DNA from: Massilia sp. Root351
Lineage (GTDB): Bacteria > Pseudomonadota > Gammaproteobacteria > Burkholderiales > Burkholderiaceae_D
DNA: 64,000 nucleotides
Reading direction: 5' to 3'
NCBI RefSeq assembly: GCF_001425045.1
Contig: NZ_LMDJ01000001.1
Span: forward strand, 124,001 to 188,000
The notes beneath the pieces are model-generated. The model ran no database searches, had not been told where the DNA came from, and saw only the letters and a program-made list of their open reading frames with translations. The translations under genes were made by a program, and so were the position numbers. Of the stretch, positions 1-9,367 are shown in pieces. Every line of letters begins with the position of its first letter. Within the stretch, counting starts at the first letter, position 1.

Positions 1-930
1 GCGGGCAGCAAGCTGGTCAACGATGAAACCCGGCAGCGCGTCATGGAACTGGCGCGCTCGCTGAATTACTCCATCAACATCGGCGCGCAGAACCTGCGCC
101 TGAAGCAGAACCGCACGGTGGGCGTGGTGGTGCCCTACGACCCGGACACCCGCCAGCAGCTCACCGATCCCTTCTTCCTGGCCATGCTGGGCAGCCTGGC
201 CGACGCGCTCACCGAGCAGGGCCTGGACATGCTGCTGACACGGGTCGACGCCGGCACGCTGGACGCCGCCGCGCAGCCATTCGACAGCGGCCGCGTGATC
301 GGCGTGATCCTGATCGGCCAGTGGCGCCACCATGACCAGCTGAACCAGCTGGCCGCGCGCCGCGTGCCCATTGTGGTGTGGGGCGCGCAATTGCCGCAGC
401 AGCTGTACTGCACTGTCGGCGGCGACAACGTGGCCGGCGGCGCGCTGGCCACCGGGCATTTGCTGGCCCAGGGCCGCAAGCGCATCGCCTTCCTGGGCGA
501 CACCAACCTGCCTGAAGTGGCGCAGCGTTACCAGGGCTATTGCCAGGCGCTGGCCGCACAGGGGCTGCAGGCCGATCCGCAGCTGATGGTGCCGGTGTCC
601 TTCCTGCCGGGCGGCGGTGAGGAGGGCGTGCGCGAACTGCAGCGCCGTGGCGCGCACTTCGACGGCCTGTTCGCCTGCAGCGACTTGCTGGCCATGGCGG
701 CCATCAATACCCTGCGCGCGCTCGGGCGCGGCGTGCCGGACGACGTGGCGGTGGTCGGCTACGACGATATCGAGCTGGCTTCCTATTTCCATCCTCCCCT
801 GAGCACGGTGCGCCAGCCCATCGCCGCGGCCGGGCGCGCGCTGGTCGGCGCGCTGCTGGCGCTGGCCGACGGCCACGACGCTGCCTCGCAGCAATTGCCC
901 ACCGAACTGGTGCGGCGCGCCAGCGCCTGA
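1..930 (+). CDS. LacI-family transcriptional regulator (5' partial)
   Basis: The reading frame is open from the first base, so the start codon and the first helix-turn-helix lie outside the window. The visible N-terminus is the end of a LacI DNA-binding domain (KLVNDETRQRVMELARSLNY, then the hinge-helix region AQNLRLKQNRTVGVVVP). It is followed by a periplasmic-binding-like effector domain of about 270 residues containing GDNVAGG, RKRIAFLG and the late motif DDVAVVGYDDIELASYF. It precedes a sucrose/amylosucrase cluster on the same strand, and two LacI-type operators lie between it and the receptor gene. It is therefore most likely the local, sucrose- or fructose-responsive repressor, the counterpart of SuxR in Xanthomonas. 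The family is certain; the ligand is inferred from the neighbours only. Confidence 0.9.
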   Translation, partial: AGSKLVNDETRQRVMELARSLNYSINIGAQNLRLKQNRTVGVVVPYDPDTRQQLTDPFFLAMLGSLADALTEQGLDMLLTRVDAGTLDAAAQPFDSGRVIGVILIGQWRHHDQLNQLAARRVPIVVWGAQLPQQLYCTVGGDNVAGGALATGHLLAQGRKRIAFLGDTNLPEVAQRYQGYCQALAAQGLQADPQLMVPVSFLPGGGEEGVRELQRRGAHFDGLFACSDLLAMAAINTLRALGRGVPDDVAVVGYDDIELASYFHPPLSTVRQPIAAAGRALVGALLALADGHDAASQQLPTELVRRASA

Positions 931-952
931 CCCGGCGCTTCCCCACAGTCAA

Positions 953-970
953 ACTGCAACCGTTTGCAAT
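953..970. promoter_or_regulatory. LacI-type operator half-site pair (upstream operator)
   Basis: An imperfect dyad TGCAAC-CG-TTTGCA (955-968) carries the central CG typical of LacI/GalR operators. Its half-sites TGCAA/TTGCA match those of the perfect palindrome centred 56 bp downstream. It lies between the regulator stop and the receptor gene. The dyad is read directly; binding by the adjacent LacI protein is inferred. Confidence 0.6.
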
Positions 971-1005
971 TCGTAAGGCAAAGGCGCTGCAACGTCTTTG
1001 GAAAA

Positions 1006-1029
1006 TTTATTGCAATCGATTGCAATAAA
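1006..1029. promoter_or_regulatory. LacI-type operator, perfect 24-bp palindrome
   Basis: Positions 1006-1029 form a perfect palindrome of 24 bases centred on ATCGAT, with TTGCAA...TTGCAA-type arms around the central CG. It sits about 90 bp before the receptor start, where a repressor would block the sucrose operon promoter. The partner dyad at 953-970 is 56 bp away centre to centre, which would allow looping by a tetrameric LacI protein. Confidence 0.75.
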
Positions 1030-1116
1030 ATGCGAACTGGTGAATAATGAGGCAACTGCACACCGCAGACCTGCCGCCAGCGAATGCGGCGCCACCGAGA
1101 AAAACCAGGAGACATG

Positions 1117-3483
1117 ATGCAAAACCATCCCGCAAAACTGGGTTGCATGGCTGCGGCCGTCGCAGCCGCCCTGATGCACCTGAGCGCCGCCGCGCAGTCC
1201 GCCGCCGCTCCCGAAGCCGCCGTTCCCGCATCCACCGCCGCCAGCGCCAGCGCCGCTCCCGTCCCTGCGGCCGCACCTGCCGCGCCGGCAGCCGACGGCC
1301 TGAACATGGAGCGCGTGGTCGTCACCGGCACCGCGCGCGGCAGTTCCAAGATGAAGTCCAGCGTTTCCGTCAGCACCATGGATGCCGACACCATCGCCCT
1401 GGCCGCGCCCACCAGCGCGGCCGAGGTGCTGCGTTCGGTGCCCGGCCTGCGCTCGGAGTCCTCCGGCGGCGAAGGCAACGCCAACATCACCGTGCGCGGC
1501 GTGCCGATTTCGGCCGGCGGCTCGCGCTACGTGCAGATGCAGGAAGACGGCCTGCCGCTGCTGCAGTCGGGCGACTTCAACTTCATCACGCCGGACAGCT
1601 ACGTGAAGATCGACGGCACGCTGGACCACCTGGAAGTGGTGCGCGGCGGCTCGGCCTCCACCCTGGCCAGCAACTCGCCGGGCGGCATCATCAACTTCAT
1701 CAGCAAGACCGGCGAAAGCAAGGGCGGCAGCATCGGCATCGCGCGCGGCCTCGGCTACGACCAGACCCGCTACGACTTCAGCTACGGCGCCCCGCTGACC
1801 GACAAGACGCGCTTCTTCATCGGCGGCCACTACCGTACCGGCGAAGGCATCCGCCGCACCGGCATGAGCACGGAAGAGGGTGGCCAGATCCGCGGCAACC
1901 TGACCCACGAATTCGAACGCGGCACCATCCGCCTGTCCTTCAAGCACCTGGACGACAAGTCGCCTACCGCGCTGCCGGTGCCGGTGCAGGTCAGCAACGG
2001 CCGCATCTCGGAGATTCCGGGTATCGACCCGCGCAGCGTGAGCTTCTACTCGCCGTACTGGGTGCGCGACGTGTCGCTGGACAAGGGCAACGGCCATGTT
2101 TCCAGCAACGTCAACGATGGCCTGGCCGTGAAGAGCGACAGCTTCGGCATCGCCCTGTCGCTGGACCTGGGCAATGGTGTAACGCTGAGCGAGAACTTCC
2201 GCAAGAGCGACAACAGCGGCCGCTTCATCGGCGTGTTCCCTGCCAATAATGGCGTGATGGGCGCGTACACCATTGCCAGCGGTCCGCAGAAGGGCCAGGC
2301 CTACAACGGTCGCGCCTTCAACGCCGTGGTGTTCAACACCGCCATCGACGACGCGGGCAATACGCTGAACGACGTCAAGCTGTCCAAGTCGCTGTCCGTC
2401 GGCGGCGGCAAGCTGACCGGCACGGCGGGCTTGTACAGCTCCCTGCAAAAGCTGGGCCTGACCTGGAATTTCAACGAATACCTGATGCAGGCCAAGGGCG
2501 ACAGTCCGGCGCTGCTGCAAACGTCCAGCGCCACGCCCGGCCTGATCGGCGCGGCCTTCGGCGGCTGCTGCTCGCGCGCCGTGGACATGGAATACAAGCT
2601 CACTTCGCCGTACGCCAACCTGGGCTGGGAAAGCGGCCCGCTGAACATCGACGCCAGCGTGCGCCAGGACAACCAGCGCGCCACCGGCAGCGGCAATATC
2701 GCCAGCGGCGTTGGCAATGCCGGCTTGCGCTACGAAGCGGCCACGCAGCAACTGGTGAACTACCAGGCCGATCGCACCTCGTATTCGGTGGGCGGCAACT
2801 ACCAGCTGCAGCGCAACCTGGCGCTGTTCGCCCGCATCAGCGACGGCGTGTCCTTCAATGCGGACCGCATCCTGTTCGGCAGCCCGCTGGACGGCAGCGC
2901 GCCGATCAGCCTGAACACCGTCAAGCAGGCCGAAGGCGGTGTGAAATGGCGCCAGGGCGGCGCCAGCGCCTTCCTCACGCTGTTCCAGGCCAAGACCAAC
3001 GAGAGCAATTTCGAAGCGACCACGCAGCTCAGCACCGCCAACCGCTACGAAGCCAAGGGCGCCGAGCTGGAGGCCGCGTGGAGCATGGGCGGCTTCCGCG
3101 TCAGCGGCGGCCTGACCTACACGGACGCCGAGATTGTCGGCACCGCCCCCGGCCAGGAATCGGTGATCGGCCATACGCCGCGCCGCCAGGCCAAGGTGGT
3201 GTACCAGGTCGCGCCGAGTTATGAAATCGGCGACGTGACCGTCGGCGCCAGCATCATCGGCACCGGCCGCTCGTGGGCGGACGACGCCAACACCATCGAC
3301 ATGCCGGCCTACCGCGTGGTGCACGCCTACCTGAAGTACCAGCTCAATCCGCAGACCGTGCTGTCGCTCAGCGCCAACAACCTGTTCAACAAGCTGGGCT
3401 ACACCGAGGTGGAAGGGGACGGCCACGCGGCGCGCGCCATTACCGGCCGCGCGGTCAAGGCCAGCCTGAGCTACAGCTTCTGA
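1117..3483 (+). CDS. TonB-dependent outer-membrane receptor (putative sucrose/oligosaccharide uptake)
   Basis: A 788-residue receptor with an Ala-rich signal peptide, a plug domain opening at ERVVVTGTARGSS (TonB-box-like) and continuing with ITVRGVPIS and LEVVRGGSASTL, a large beta-barrel and a C-terminal aromatic residue (LSYSF). ATG 1117 is preferred because AGGAG ends 5 bases upstream; ATG 1114 and ATG 1084 are in frame but worse placed. It is the first gene after the LacI operators and leads into amylosucrase, fructokinase and an MFS transporter, the arrangement of Xanthomonas suxA, so it probably imports sucrose or a related glycoside across the outer membrane. No secretin/TonB N-terminal (STN) signalling domain is visible. 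The substrate is inferred from context; an iron role is less likely because no Fur box precedes it. Confidence 0.88.
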   Translation: MQNHPAKLGCMAAAVAAALMHLSAAAQSAAAPEAAVPASTAASASAAPVPAAAPAAPAADGLNMERVVVTGTARGSSKMKSSVSVSTMDADTIALAAPTSAAEVLRSVPGLRSESSGGEGNANITVRGVPISAGGSRYVQMQEDGLPLLQSGDFNFITPDSYVKIDGTLDHLEVVRGGSASTLASNSPGGIINFISKTGESKGGSIGIARGLGYDQTRYDFSYGAPLTDKTRFFIGGHYRTGEGIRRTGMSTEEGGQIRGNLTHEFERGTIRLSFKHLDDKSPTALPVPVQVSNGRISEIPGIDPRSVSFYSPYWVRDVSLDKGNGHVSSNVNDGLAVKSDSFGIALSLDLGNGVTLSENFRKSDNSGRFIGVFPANNGVMGAYTIASGPQKGQAYNGRAFNAVVFNTAIDDAGNTLNDVKLSKSLSVGGGKLTGTAGLYSSLQKLGLTWNFNEYLMQAKGDSPALLQTSSATPGLIGAAFGGCCSRAVDMEYKLTSPYANLGWESGPLNIDASVRQDNQRATGSGNIASGVGNAGLRYEAATQQLVNYQADRTSYSVGGNYQLQRNLALFARISDGVSFNADRILFGSPLDGSAPISLNTVKQAEGGVKWRQGGASAFLTLFQAKTNESNFEATTQLSTANRYEAKGAELEAAWSMGGFRVSGGLTYTDAEIVGTAPGQESVIGHTPRRQAKVVYQVAPSYEIGDVTVGASIIGTGRSWADDANTIDMPAYRVVHAYLKYQLNPQTVLSLSANNLFNKLGYTEVEGDGHAARAITGRAVKASLSYSF

Positions 3484-3508
3484 TCCACCCGCAACCCTCT
3501 AGAAGAAG

Positions 3509-5512
3509 ATGATCGAGATGTCCCAGCCTTTGCCGCCTTTGCAATCCCTGCTGTCCGCCATGCCGGCGCTGCCCGACGCGCGGCGCGGCGAATTCGCGCG
3601 CCGCTACAGCGAACAGGAGGCCGTGCTGCATCAGCGCCTGTCCGGACTGTACGGCACCCTGCCCGGCTTTGCGCGCTGGTATGCCGAACTGGCGGCGCAA
3701 GTGGGGCGCCTGGCGGCGGCCCGCCCGGCAGAGCTGCAGGCGCAGGACGAACAGCGGCTGGCCAATCCGGACTGGTTCCAGGACCAGTCCATGCTGGGCT
3801 ACTGCGCCTACGCCGACCGTTTCGGCGGCAGCCTGGCCGGCGTGGCGCAGCGCATTCCGCACTTGCGGGAGCTGGGCGTGCGCTATCTGCACTTGCTGCC
3901 TTTCCTGCGCCCGCGCGCCGGCGAAAACGACGGCGGCTTCGCCGTCGCCAGCTTCGACGACGTCGATCCCAAGCTGGGCGGCAACGCCGACCTGGATGCG
4001 CTGACGGCGCGGTTGCGCGCTGCCGGCATCAGCCTGTGCTCGGACTTCATCCTCAACCACGTGGCGGACGACCATCCTTGGGCACGCGGCGCGCGGCGCG
4101 GCGACAGCGCGCTGCGCGCGTACTTCCACGTCTTCCCCGACCGCCGCATGCCGGACCGCTACGAGCGCACGCTGGGCCAGGTGTTCCCGCAAGTGGCGCC
4201 AGGAAATTTCAGCTATGTGGAAGACATGGGCGGCTGGGTCTGGACCACGTTCTATCCCTACCAATGGGACCTGAACTACGCCAACCCGGCGGTGTTTGCG
4301 GACATGGCGGCAGCCCTGCTGCGCCTGGCCAACCGTGGCATTGAAGTGTTCCGGCTCGATTCCACGGCCTTCCTGTGGAAGCGCGAAGGCAGCAACTGCA
4401 TGAACCAGCCGGAGGCGCACGCGCTGCTGCAGGCCTTGCGCGCGATTGTCGCCATCGCCGCGCCGGGCGTGCTGCTCAAGGCCGAGGCCATCGTGCCGAC
4501 GCGCGAGCTGCCGGCCTACTTCGGCGACGCGCAAGCGCCCGAATGCCATATCGCCTACCACAGCAGCCTGATGGCGGCAGGGTGGGGCGCGCTGGCCGAG
4601 CAGGACGCCGCGCTGCTGCGTGCCGTGCTGGCCCGTACGCCCGAATTGCCGCCGCACACATCGTGGCTGAGCTATGTGCGCTGCCATGACGACATCGGCT
4701 GGAACGTGCTGCGCGCCGAGGCGGGCGAGGCGGACGGCGCGGACGCCGGCCCGGAGCGTGCACGCGCGCGCCTGGCCGCCATCGCCAACTTCTACAGCGG
4801 CTCGGCAGGTCAGTACGCCGATGGCGCGCGGCCGAGCGGCGCCGCCTTCCAGAGCAGCGACCCGCACGCGGCGCACGGCAGCAACGGCATGGCCGCCTCG
4901 CTGGCTGGCCTGGCCGGGGTACCGGCCCAGGTAGCGCCACCTCCATCGCCGCAGCATCCGTCGCGGCCGCAGCCGCTTGCACAGGACCTGGAGCGGCAGC
5001 AAGCCGCCCTGCGCCGCGCGCTGCTGCTGCACGGCCTGGCACTGAGTGCGGGCGCGCTGCCCGTGCTCTACATGGGCGATGAACTGGCCCAGCGCAACGA
5101 CGACAGCTACCGCGGGCGCTCCGAGCACGCCATGGATAGCCGCTGGCTGCAGCGCCCGGTATTTGACGAATATGCTTTCGCCCAGCGCGGCGACCCGGCC
5201 ACGCCCGCCGGGCAAATGTATGGCGGCCTGCGCGCGCTGCTGGGCGCCCGGCGGCGGCTGGACGCGCTGGCGGCAGGCGCCCCGCGCACCGTGCTGGCCT
5301 CGGCTGCCGCCGTGCTGGCGCTGGCGCGCGGCCCGCGCTTCGTGGCACTGTTCAATTTTTCCGGCAGCATGCAGCCGCACACCCTGGCGCGAGTCACGCC
5401 AGGGCAGGGTGCCGCAGACGCCGGCTGGCGCGACAGCTTGACAGGCCAGCTATGCTCGGGTGTAGTGGAGCTCGCGCCCTGGTCCATGCTGTGGCTGGAG
5501 GCGGCGCCATGA
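3509..5512 (+). CDS. Amylosucrase (GH13), sucrose to glucan plus fructose
   Basis: A 667-residue GH13 enzyme close in length to Neisseria polysaccharea amylosucrase. The catalytic set is intact: nucleophile D284 in FRLDSTAFLWK, acid/base E326 in LLKAEAIV, and transition-state stabiliser D394 in RCHDDIGW. The conserved region DFILNHVADDHPWA precedes them. There is no signal peptide, so the enzyme should act in the cytoplasm on imported sucrose, transferring glucose to a growing alpha-1,4-glucan and releasing fructose for the kinase encoded next. The gene ends in ATGA, where an in-frame ATG of the kinase frame overlaps its stop. An in-frame second ATG lies at 3518. Sucrose hydrolase is a possible alternative, since the two activities are hard to separate by motif. 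Confidence 0.9.
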   Translation: MIEMSQPLPPLQSLLSAMPALPDARRGEFARRYSEQEAVLHQRLSGLYGTLPGFARWYAELAAQVGRLAAARPAELQAQDEQRLANPDWFQDQSMLGYCAYADRFGGSLAGVAQRIPHLRELGVRYLHLLPFLRPRAGENDGGFAVASFDDVDPKLGGNADLDALTARLRAAGISLCSDFILNHVADDHPWARGARRGDSALRAYFHVFPDRRMPDRYERTLGQVFPQVAPGNFSYVEDMGGWVWTTFYPYQWDLNYANPAVFADMAAALLRLANRGIEVFRLDSTAFLWKREGSNCMNQPEAHALLQALRAIVAIAAPGVLLKAEAIVPTRELPAYFGDAQAPECHIAYHSSLMAAGWGALAEQDAALLRAVLARTPELPPHTSWLSYVRCHDDIGWNVLRAEAGEADGADAGPERARARLAAIANFYSGSAGQYADGARPSGAAFQSSDPHAAHGSNGMAASLAGLAGVPAQVAPPPSPQHPSRPQPLAQDLERQQAALRRALLLHGLALSAGALPVLYMGDELAQRNDDSYRGRSEHAMDSRWLQRPVFDEYAFAQRGDPATPAGQMYGGLRALLGARRRLDALAAGAPRTVLASAAAVLALARGPRFVALFNFSGSMQPHTLARVTPGQGAADAGWRDSLTGQLCSGVVELAPWSMLWLEAAP

Positions 5513-5532
5513 ACCAGCTTAAAGGAGCAGCA

Positions 5533-6504
5533 ATGGAACAAGCACGCGGAGCGGCAACGGCCGTGGTATTTGGCGAAGCGCTGGTGGACGATTTCGGCGA
5601 CTTGCAGGTAGTCGGCGGCGCACCGTTCAACGTGGCGCGCAACCTGGCCGGCTTCGGCATGCCGCCCTTGATGGTCACCCGCATCGGCGACGACGCCAAC
5701 GGCGCCCGCATGCGCAGCGAGTTCCAGCGCTTCGGCATGAGCGAGGCCGGCCTGCAAGTGGGCGCCGGTGAACCGACCGGCCGCGTGCAAGTCGAACGCA
5801 CCGGTGACGGCAGCCACCGCTTCCACATCCTGCCGGACCAGGCCTACGACCGCGTGCAGCCCGCACCCATGCTGGGCGCGCTGGCCGGCCTGGCCGAGCC
5901 AGGCCCCGGCCCCGGCGCCCCCTCCGCCGTCTACTTCGGCACCCTGGCCCAGCGCACCGCCGAAGGCCGCGCCGCCCTGCGAGCGCTGCTGCAAGCCTGC
6001 AAAGCACCGCGCTACCTCGATCTGAACCTGCGCGACGGCCAGGCCAGCGAAGCCACCGTGTTCGATTCGCTGTGCCACGCCGACACGCTCAAGGTCAACG
6101 AAGAAGAACTGGTGCAGCTGTTCGACTGGTACGCCCACATCAGCCCCGGCACCGCCGACATGGACAGCCTGGACGTGCGCCTGGCGTGCGCCGAATTGAT
6201 CACCAAGTTCTCGCTGGCCTGCATCATCGTCACGCTGGGCCCGCGCGGCGCGGTGCACTACGGCGCCGATGGCGAAGTTACCGCCAGCGGCCCGGCCGAC
6301 GTGCCGCGCATGGTGGACACCGTGGGCGCCGGCGACGCCTTCTCCGCGGTCTACCTGTACGGCAGCGCCCAAGGCTGGCCGCTCGCGCTCACCATGGCGC
6401 GCGCCAACGCCTTCGCCGGCGGCATCTGCGGCATCGCCGGCGCCGTCCCGCAGGACACCGCCTTCTACCAACCCTGGCTCGCGCGCTGGCACAGCGCCGC
6501 CTGA
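5533..6504 (+). CDS. PfkB-family carbohydrate kinase, probable fructokinase
   Basis: A ribokinase/PfkB-fold kinase of 323 residues. The N-terminal signature GGAPFNVARNLAGFG and the C-terminal signature DTVGAGDAFSAVYLYG, which contains the catalytic Asp, are both present. ATG 5533 is chosen because AAAGGAG ends 5 bases before it; an upstream in-frame ATG at 5509 overlaps the amylosucrase stop but lacks a comparable ribosome binding site. Coupled to amylosucrase, it most likely phosphorylates the released fructose to fructose-6-phosphate, completing intracellular sucrose use. Fructose specificity comes from context; the motifs alone would also suit other PfkB sugar kinases. Confidence 0.88.
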   Translation: MEQARGAATAVVFGEALVDDFGDLQVVGGAPFNVARNLAGFGMPPLMVTRIGDDANGARMRSEFQRFGMSEAGLQVGAGEPTGRVQVERTGDGSHRFHILPDQAYDRVQPAPMLGALAGLAEPGPGPGAPSAVYFGTLAQRTAEGRAALRALLQACKAPRYLDLNLRDGQASEATVFDSLCHADTLKVNEEELVQLFDWYAHISPGTADMDSLDVRLACAELITKFSLACIIVTLGPRGAVHYGADGEVTASGPADVPRMVDTVGAGDAFSAVYLYGSAQGWPLALTMARANAFAGGICGIAGAVPQDTAFYQPWLARWHSAA

Positions 6505-6524
6505 CACCCCAACCGGAGCACGCC

Positions 6525-7889
6525 ATGGCGCTGCACAAGCCCCGCCTTTCGTTCTGGCAGATCGTCAACATGAACGTCGGATTCTTCGGCATCCAGTTCA
6601 GTTTCGGCCTGCAGCAAAGCAGCATGAGCCCCATCTACAGCTACCTCGGCGCCGACGAAGCCAGCCTGCCCTACCTGTGGCTGGCCGGTCCCGTCACCGG
6701 CCTGCTGGTGCAGCCGCTGGTGGGGGCGCTGAGCGACCGCACCTTGAGCCGCTGGGGCCGGCGCCGCCCTTACTTCCTGGTCGGCGCCATCCTGTGCAGC
6801 CTGGGCCTGCTGGCCATGCCTTTCAGCGCCGCGCTGTGGATGGCGGCCAGCCTGCTGTGGATACTGGACGCGGCCAACAACGTCACCATGGAGCCGTACC
6901 GCGCCTTCGTCAGCGACCGCCTGGCGCCGGCCCAGCACTCGCTGGGCTTCCTGACCCAGAGCGCGTTCACCGGCCTGGGACAAACGCTGGCCTACCTCAC
7001 GCCGTCGCTGCTGGTGTTTCTCGGCATGAGCCGGGACGCCGTCAGCGGCAGCCACATCCCGCATGTGGTGATCGCCGCCTTCCTGATCGGTTCCGTGTTC
7101 TCGCTGGCCAGCGTGCTATGGACGCTGAAGACCACGCCCGAGCTGCCGCTGGACGACGAGGAAATCCGCCGCATCCGCGCCGCGCCGGTGGGCTGGCGCA
7201 GCACGCTGATTGAAATCGGCGCGGCCGTGCGCGACATGCCGTCGACCATGCGCCAGCTGGCGCTGGTGCAGCTGTTCCAGTGGTACGCCATGTTCTGCTA
7301 CTGGCAATACATCGTGCTGTCGCTGGCGGCCACCATGTTCCACAGCAGCGATCCGGCTTCGCCCGGCTTCCGTGAAGCGGGCCTGCTGAACGGCCAGATC
7401 GGCGCCTTCTACAACTTCATCGCTTTCCTGGCCGCGTTCGCGCTGGTGCCGTTCACGCGCCGCTACGGCCCCAAGCGCATGCACAGCGTATGCCTGGCGC
7501 TGGCCGGCGCGGGCATGCTGTGCATCCCGCTGATCGACAGCCCGGCCTTGCTGCTGCTGCCCATGCTGGGCATCGGCGTGGCCTGGGCCAGCATGATGGG
7601 CAATCCCTACGTGATCCTGGCGGGCAGCATTCCGCCCGAGCGCACCGGCGTCTACATGGGCATCTTCAATATGTTCATCGTGATCCCGATGATCATCCAG
7701 ATCCTCACGCTGCCGCTGTACTACCGCGCGTGGCTGGGCGGCCATCCGGAGAACGTGATCAGGCTGGCGGGTGCGCTGCTGCTGTGCGCTGCGCTGGCGA
7801 TGCTGCTGGTGAAGGTGAAGGCGGCGCGCGGCCGGGACGCGGAAGAAGCGGAACTGGCCGCCGCAGCGGGGGCGGCGGCCAAGGGGTAA
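6525..7889 (+). CDS. MFS sugar transporter, GPH/SUC-like (putative sucrose:H+ symporter)
   Basis: A 454-residue multi-spanning membrane protein. The loop between helices 2 and 3 reads [18 protein letters not shown], typical of the glycoside-pentoside-hexuronide and plant-type sucrose transporters, followed by [10 protein letters not shown]. About twelve hydrophobic segments are visible, with a cytoplasmic central loop around [19 protein letters not shown] 6525 follows CGGAG by a suitable distance, and the gene begins 20 bases after the kinase stop. It corresponds in position to Xanthomonas suxC and would carry sucrose across the inner membrane. It closes the operon; its stop faces the bacterioferritin stop only 11 bases away, with no obvious terminator between them. 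Confidence 0.87.
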   Translation: MALHKPRLSFWQIVNMNVGFFGIQFSFGLQQSSMSPIYSYLGADEASLPYLWLAGPVTGLLVQPLVGALSDRTLSRWGRRRPYFLVGAILCSLGLLAMPFSAALWMAASLLWILDAANNVTMEPYRAFVSDRLAPAQHSLGFLTQSAFTGLGQTLAYLTPSLLVFLGMSRDAVSGSHIPHVVIAAFLIGSVFSLASVLWTLKTTPELPLDDEEIRRIRAAPVGWRSTLIEIGAAVRDMPSTMRQLALVQLFQWYAMFCYWQYIVLSLAATMFHSSDPASPGFREAGLLNGQIGAFYNFIAFLAAFALVPFTRRYGPKRMHSVCLALAGAGMLCIPLIDSPALLLLPMLGIGVAWASMMGNPYVILAGSIPPERTGVYMGIFNMFIVIPMIIQILTLPLYYRAWLGGHPENVIRLAGALLLCAALAMLLVKVKAARGRDAEEAELAAAAGAAAKG

Positions 7890-7900
7890 TGCGGAGCGGC

Positions 7901-8371
7901 TTATTCGGACATCTGGCTCTGCAGGTAGTTCTGGATGCCGACTTTGCCGATCAGGTCGATCTGGGTTTCCAGCCACTCGATGTGCTCTTCGGTGTCTTCC
8001 AGGATCATCAGCAGCAGGTCGCGCGACACGTAGTCGCCGACCTTCTCGGCTTGGGCGATGCCTTCCTTGATCGTGATGTGGGCGGCGCGCTCCAGTTTCA
8101 GGTCGCAGTCCAGCATCTCTTCGGTGTTCTCGCCTATCATCACCTTGTGCATGGCTTGCAGGTTAGGCAGGCCTTCCAGCATCAGGATGCGGTCGATCAG
8201 CTTGTCGGCGTGCTTCATCTCGCCGATCGATTCTTCGTACTCTTTCTTCGCAATCTTCTCGAAGCCCCAGTGGCGGTACATGCGCGCGTGCAGGAAGTAC
8301 TGGTTGATGGCGGTCAGCTCATTGGTCAGCTGCGCGTTCAGCAGGCGGATTACGTCGTTGTCACCCTTCAT
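7901..8371 (-). CDS. bfr: Bacterioferritin
   Basis: A 156-residue four-helix ferritin-like protein that stores iron as ferric mineral. The ferroxidase and haem ligands of the family are all present: E18, E51, H54 and, later, EDTEEHIEWLE. M52 in EMKHADK is the haem-coordinating Met of true bacterioferritins. ATG 8371 gives the canonical MKGDNDVI N-terminus; a longer in-frame start at 8437 is not supported. Its partner ferredoxin bfd lies about 1.7 kb away rather than adjacent. The gene opens an iron-related block (piuC, tonB, bfd, feo). Confidence 0.96.
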   Translation of the reverse strand: MKGDNDVIRLLNAQLTNELTAINQYFLHARMYRHWGFEKIAKKEYEESIGEMKHADKLIDRILMLEGLPNLQAMHKVMIGENTEEMLDCDLKLERAAHITIKEGIAQAEKVGDYVSRDLLLMILEDTEEHIEWLETQIDLIGKVGIQNYLQSQMSE

Positions 8372-8503
8372 GGGATACCTCTTTTTGTCTGGTTGTTGAA
8401 GCAGGAAATGCCGCCATTCTGCCATGAACAAGCTCATATCTGTAAGGAAAACATGAAAAAATGGTCAGATAATAGTGGTGGTGAAAACGCTGTTCGAAGT
8501 GCG

Positions 8504-8522
8504 AACAATTCTCGTTTTCGTT
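8504..8522. promoter_or_regulatory. Weak Fur-box-like site upstream of piuC
   Basis: The sequence around AACAATTCTCGTTTTCGTT is the reverse complement of the core of the stronger site at 17171 (AACGAGAATTGT). By eye it matches the 19-base Fur consensus at about 11 positions. It lies 60-80 bases upstream of the Fe(II)-dependent dioxygenase gene, where iron repression would be expected. The assignment is tentative. Confidence 0.35.
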
Positions 8523-8584
8523 ACTCGCGCAGTTGCGCACACTTGGCGGATAATATCGGCTGATCTTCAAGCAAGGACACCGAT

Positions 8585-9265
8585 ATGATGCTGCACATTC
8601 CCGGCGTGCTCACGCCGGAACAGGTACTGTATTTCCGCCAGCGCCTGGCGCAAACCGACTGGGTCGATGGCCGCGAAAGCGTGGGCGCGCAAGGCGCGCA
8701 GGTCAAGCGCAACCGCCAGCTGGCCGAGGGCTCGCCGCTGGCCAAGGAGCTGGGCGACATGGTGGCGCGCGCGCTCACCGCCAACCCGCTGTTCTTCGCC
8801 GCCGCGCTGCCGCTGCGCATCCTGCCGCCGTACTTCAACAGCTACGCCGGCGGCGAGCAGTACGGCCTGCATATCGACGGCGCCGTGCGCACCGACGGCC
8901 GCACCCTGCAGACCCTGCGCGCGGACGTCTCCACCACGGTGTTCCTGAGCGAACCGGAAGAGTACGAAGGCGGCGAACTGGTGGTGATGGACTCCTACGG
9001 CTCGCACGAGGTCAAGCTGCCGGCCGGCGACGCCATCGTCTACCCGTCCAGCAGCGTGCACCGCGTGATGCCGGTGACCCGCGGCGAGCGCATGGCGTCC
9101 TTCCTGTGGACCCAGAGCATGGTGCGCGAGGACGCCCGGCGCGCCATGCTGTTCGAGCTGGATCAGAACATCCAGAAGGTGCGCGGCCAGCTGGGCGACA
9201 ACCACACCACGGTCGGGCTGACCGGCCACTATCACAACCTGCTGCGCATGTGGGCCGAGATGTAG
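8585..9265 (+). CDS. piuC: PKHD-type Fe(II)/2-oxoglutarate-dependent hydroxylase PiuC/YbiX
   Basis: A 226-residue protein of the PiuC/YbiX family (prolyl 4-hydroxylase fold). The iron-binding facial triad is visible as HID in [10 protein letters not shown] and the distal His in [16 protein letters not shown], whose Arg would bind 2-oxoglutarate. E. coli ybiX lies next to the catecholate receptor gene fiu; here a Fiu-like receptor lies about 6 kb further along in the same iron block, which supports a role in iron acquisition. The exact substrate of the family is not established to my knowledge. Two consecutive ATG codons (8585, 8588) are possible starts. Confidence 0.92.
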   Translation: MMLHIPGVLTPEQVLYFRQRLAQTDWVDGRESVGAQGAQVKRNRQLAEGSPLAKELGDMVARALTANPLFFAAALPLRILPPYFNSYAGGEQYGLHIDGAVRTDGRTLQTLRADVSTTVFLSEPEEYEGGELVVMDSYGSHEVKLPAGDAIVYPSSSVHRVMPVTRGERMASFLWTQSMVREDARRAMLFELDQNIQKVRGQLGDNHTTVGLTGHYHNLLRMWAEM

Positions 9266-9283
9266 GGGCTGGCAGCCAGGACG

Positions 9284-9322
9284 AAAAAAATCCCCGCCGG
9301 CGCCATGAGGCGCCGGTGGGGA
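9284..9322 (-). terminator. Rho-independent terminator of the bfd-tonB operon
   Basis: A 14-bp stem (9291-9304 with 9309-9322, one G-T pair) closes on the loop ATGA. It is flanked on the left by seven A residues, so on the minus strand the stem is followed by a T-run. It sits 45 bases after the tonB stop. Confidence 0.85.
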
Positions 9323-9367
9323 CTGAAGGGGTGGTACTCGTAAGCGGTGAAAAGGGAGGCGGGGCGC

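Noticed and set aside
949..3426. Very long open frame on the minus strand opposite the first TonB-dependent receptor
   Set aside because: It mirrors the codon structure of the receptor in GC-rich DNA and its translation is His/Gln/Arg/Ala-rich without any domain. The plus-strand receptor has clear family motifs.
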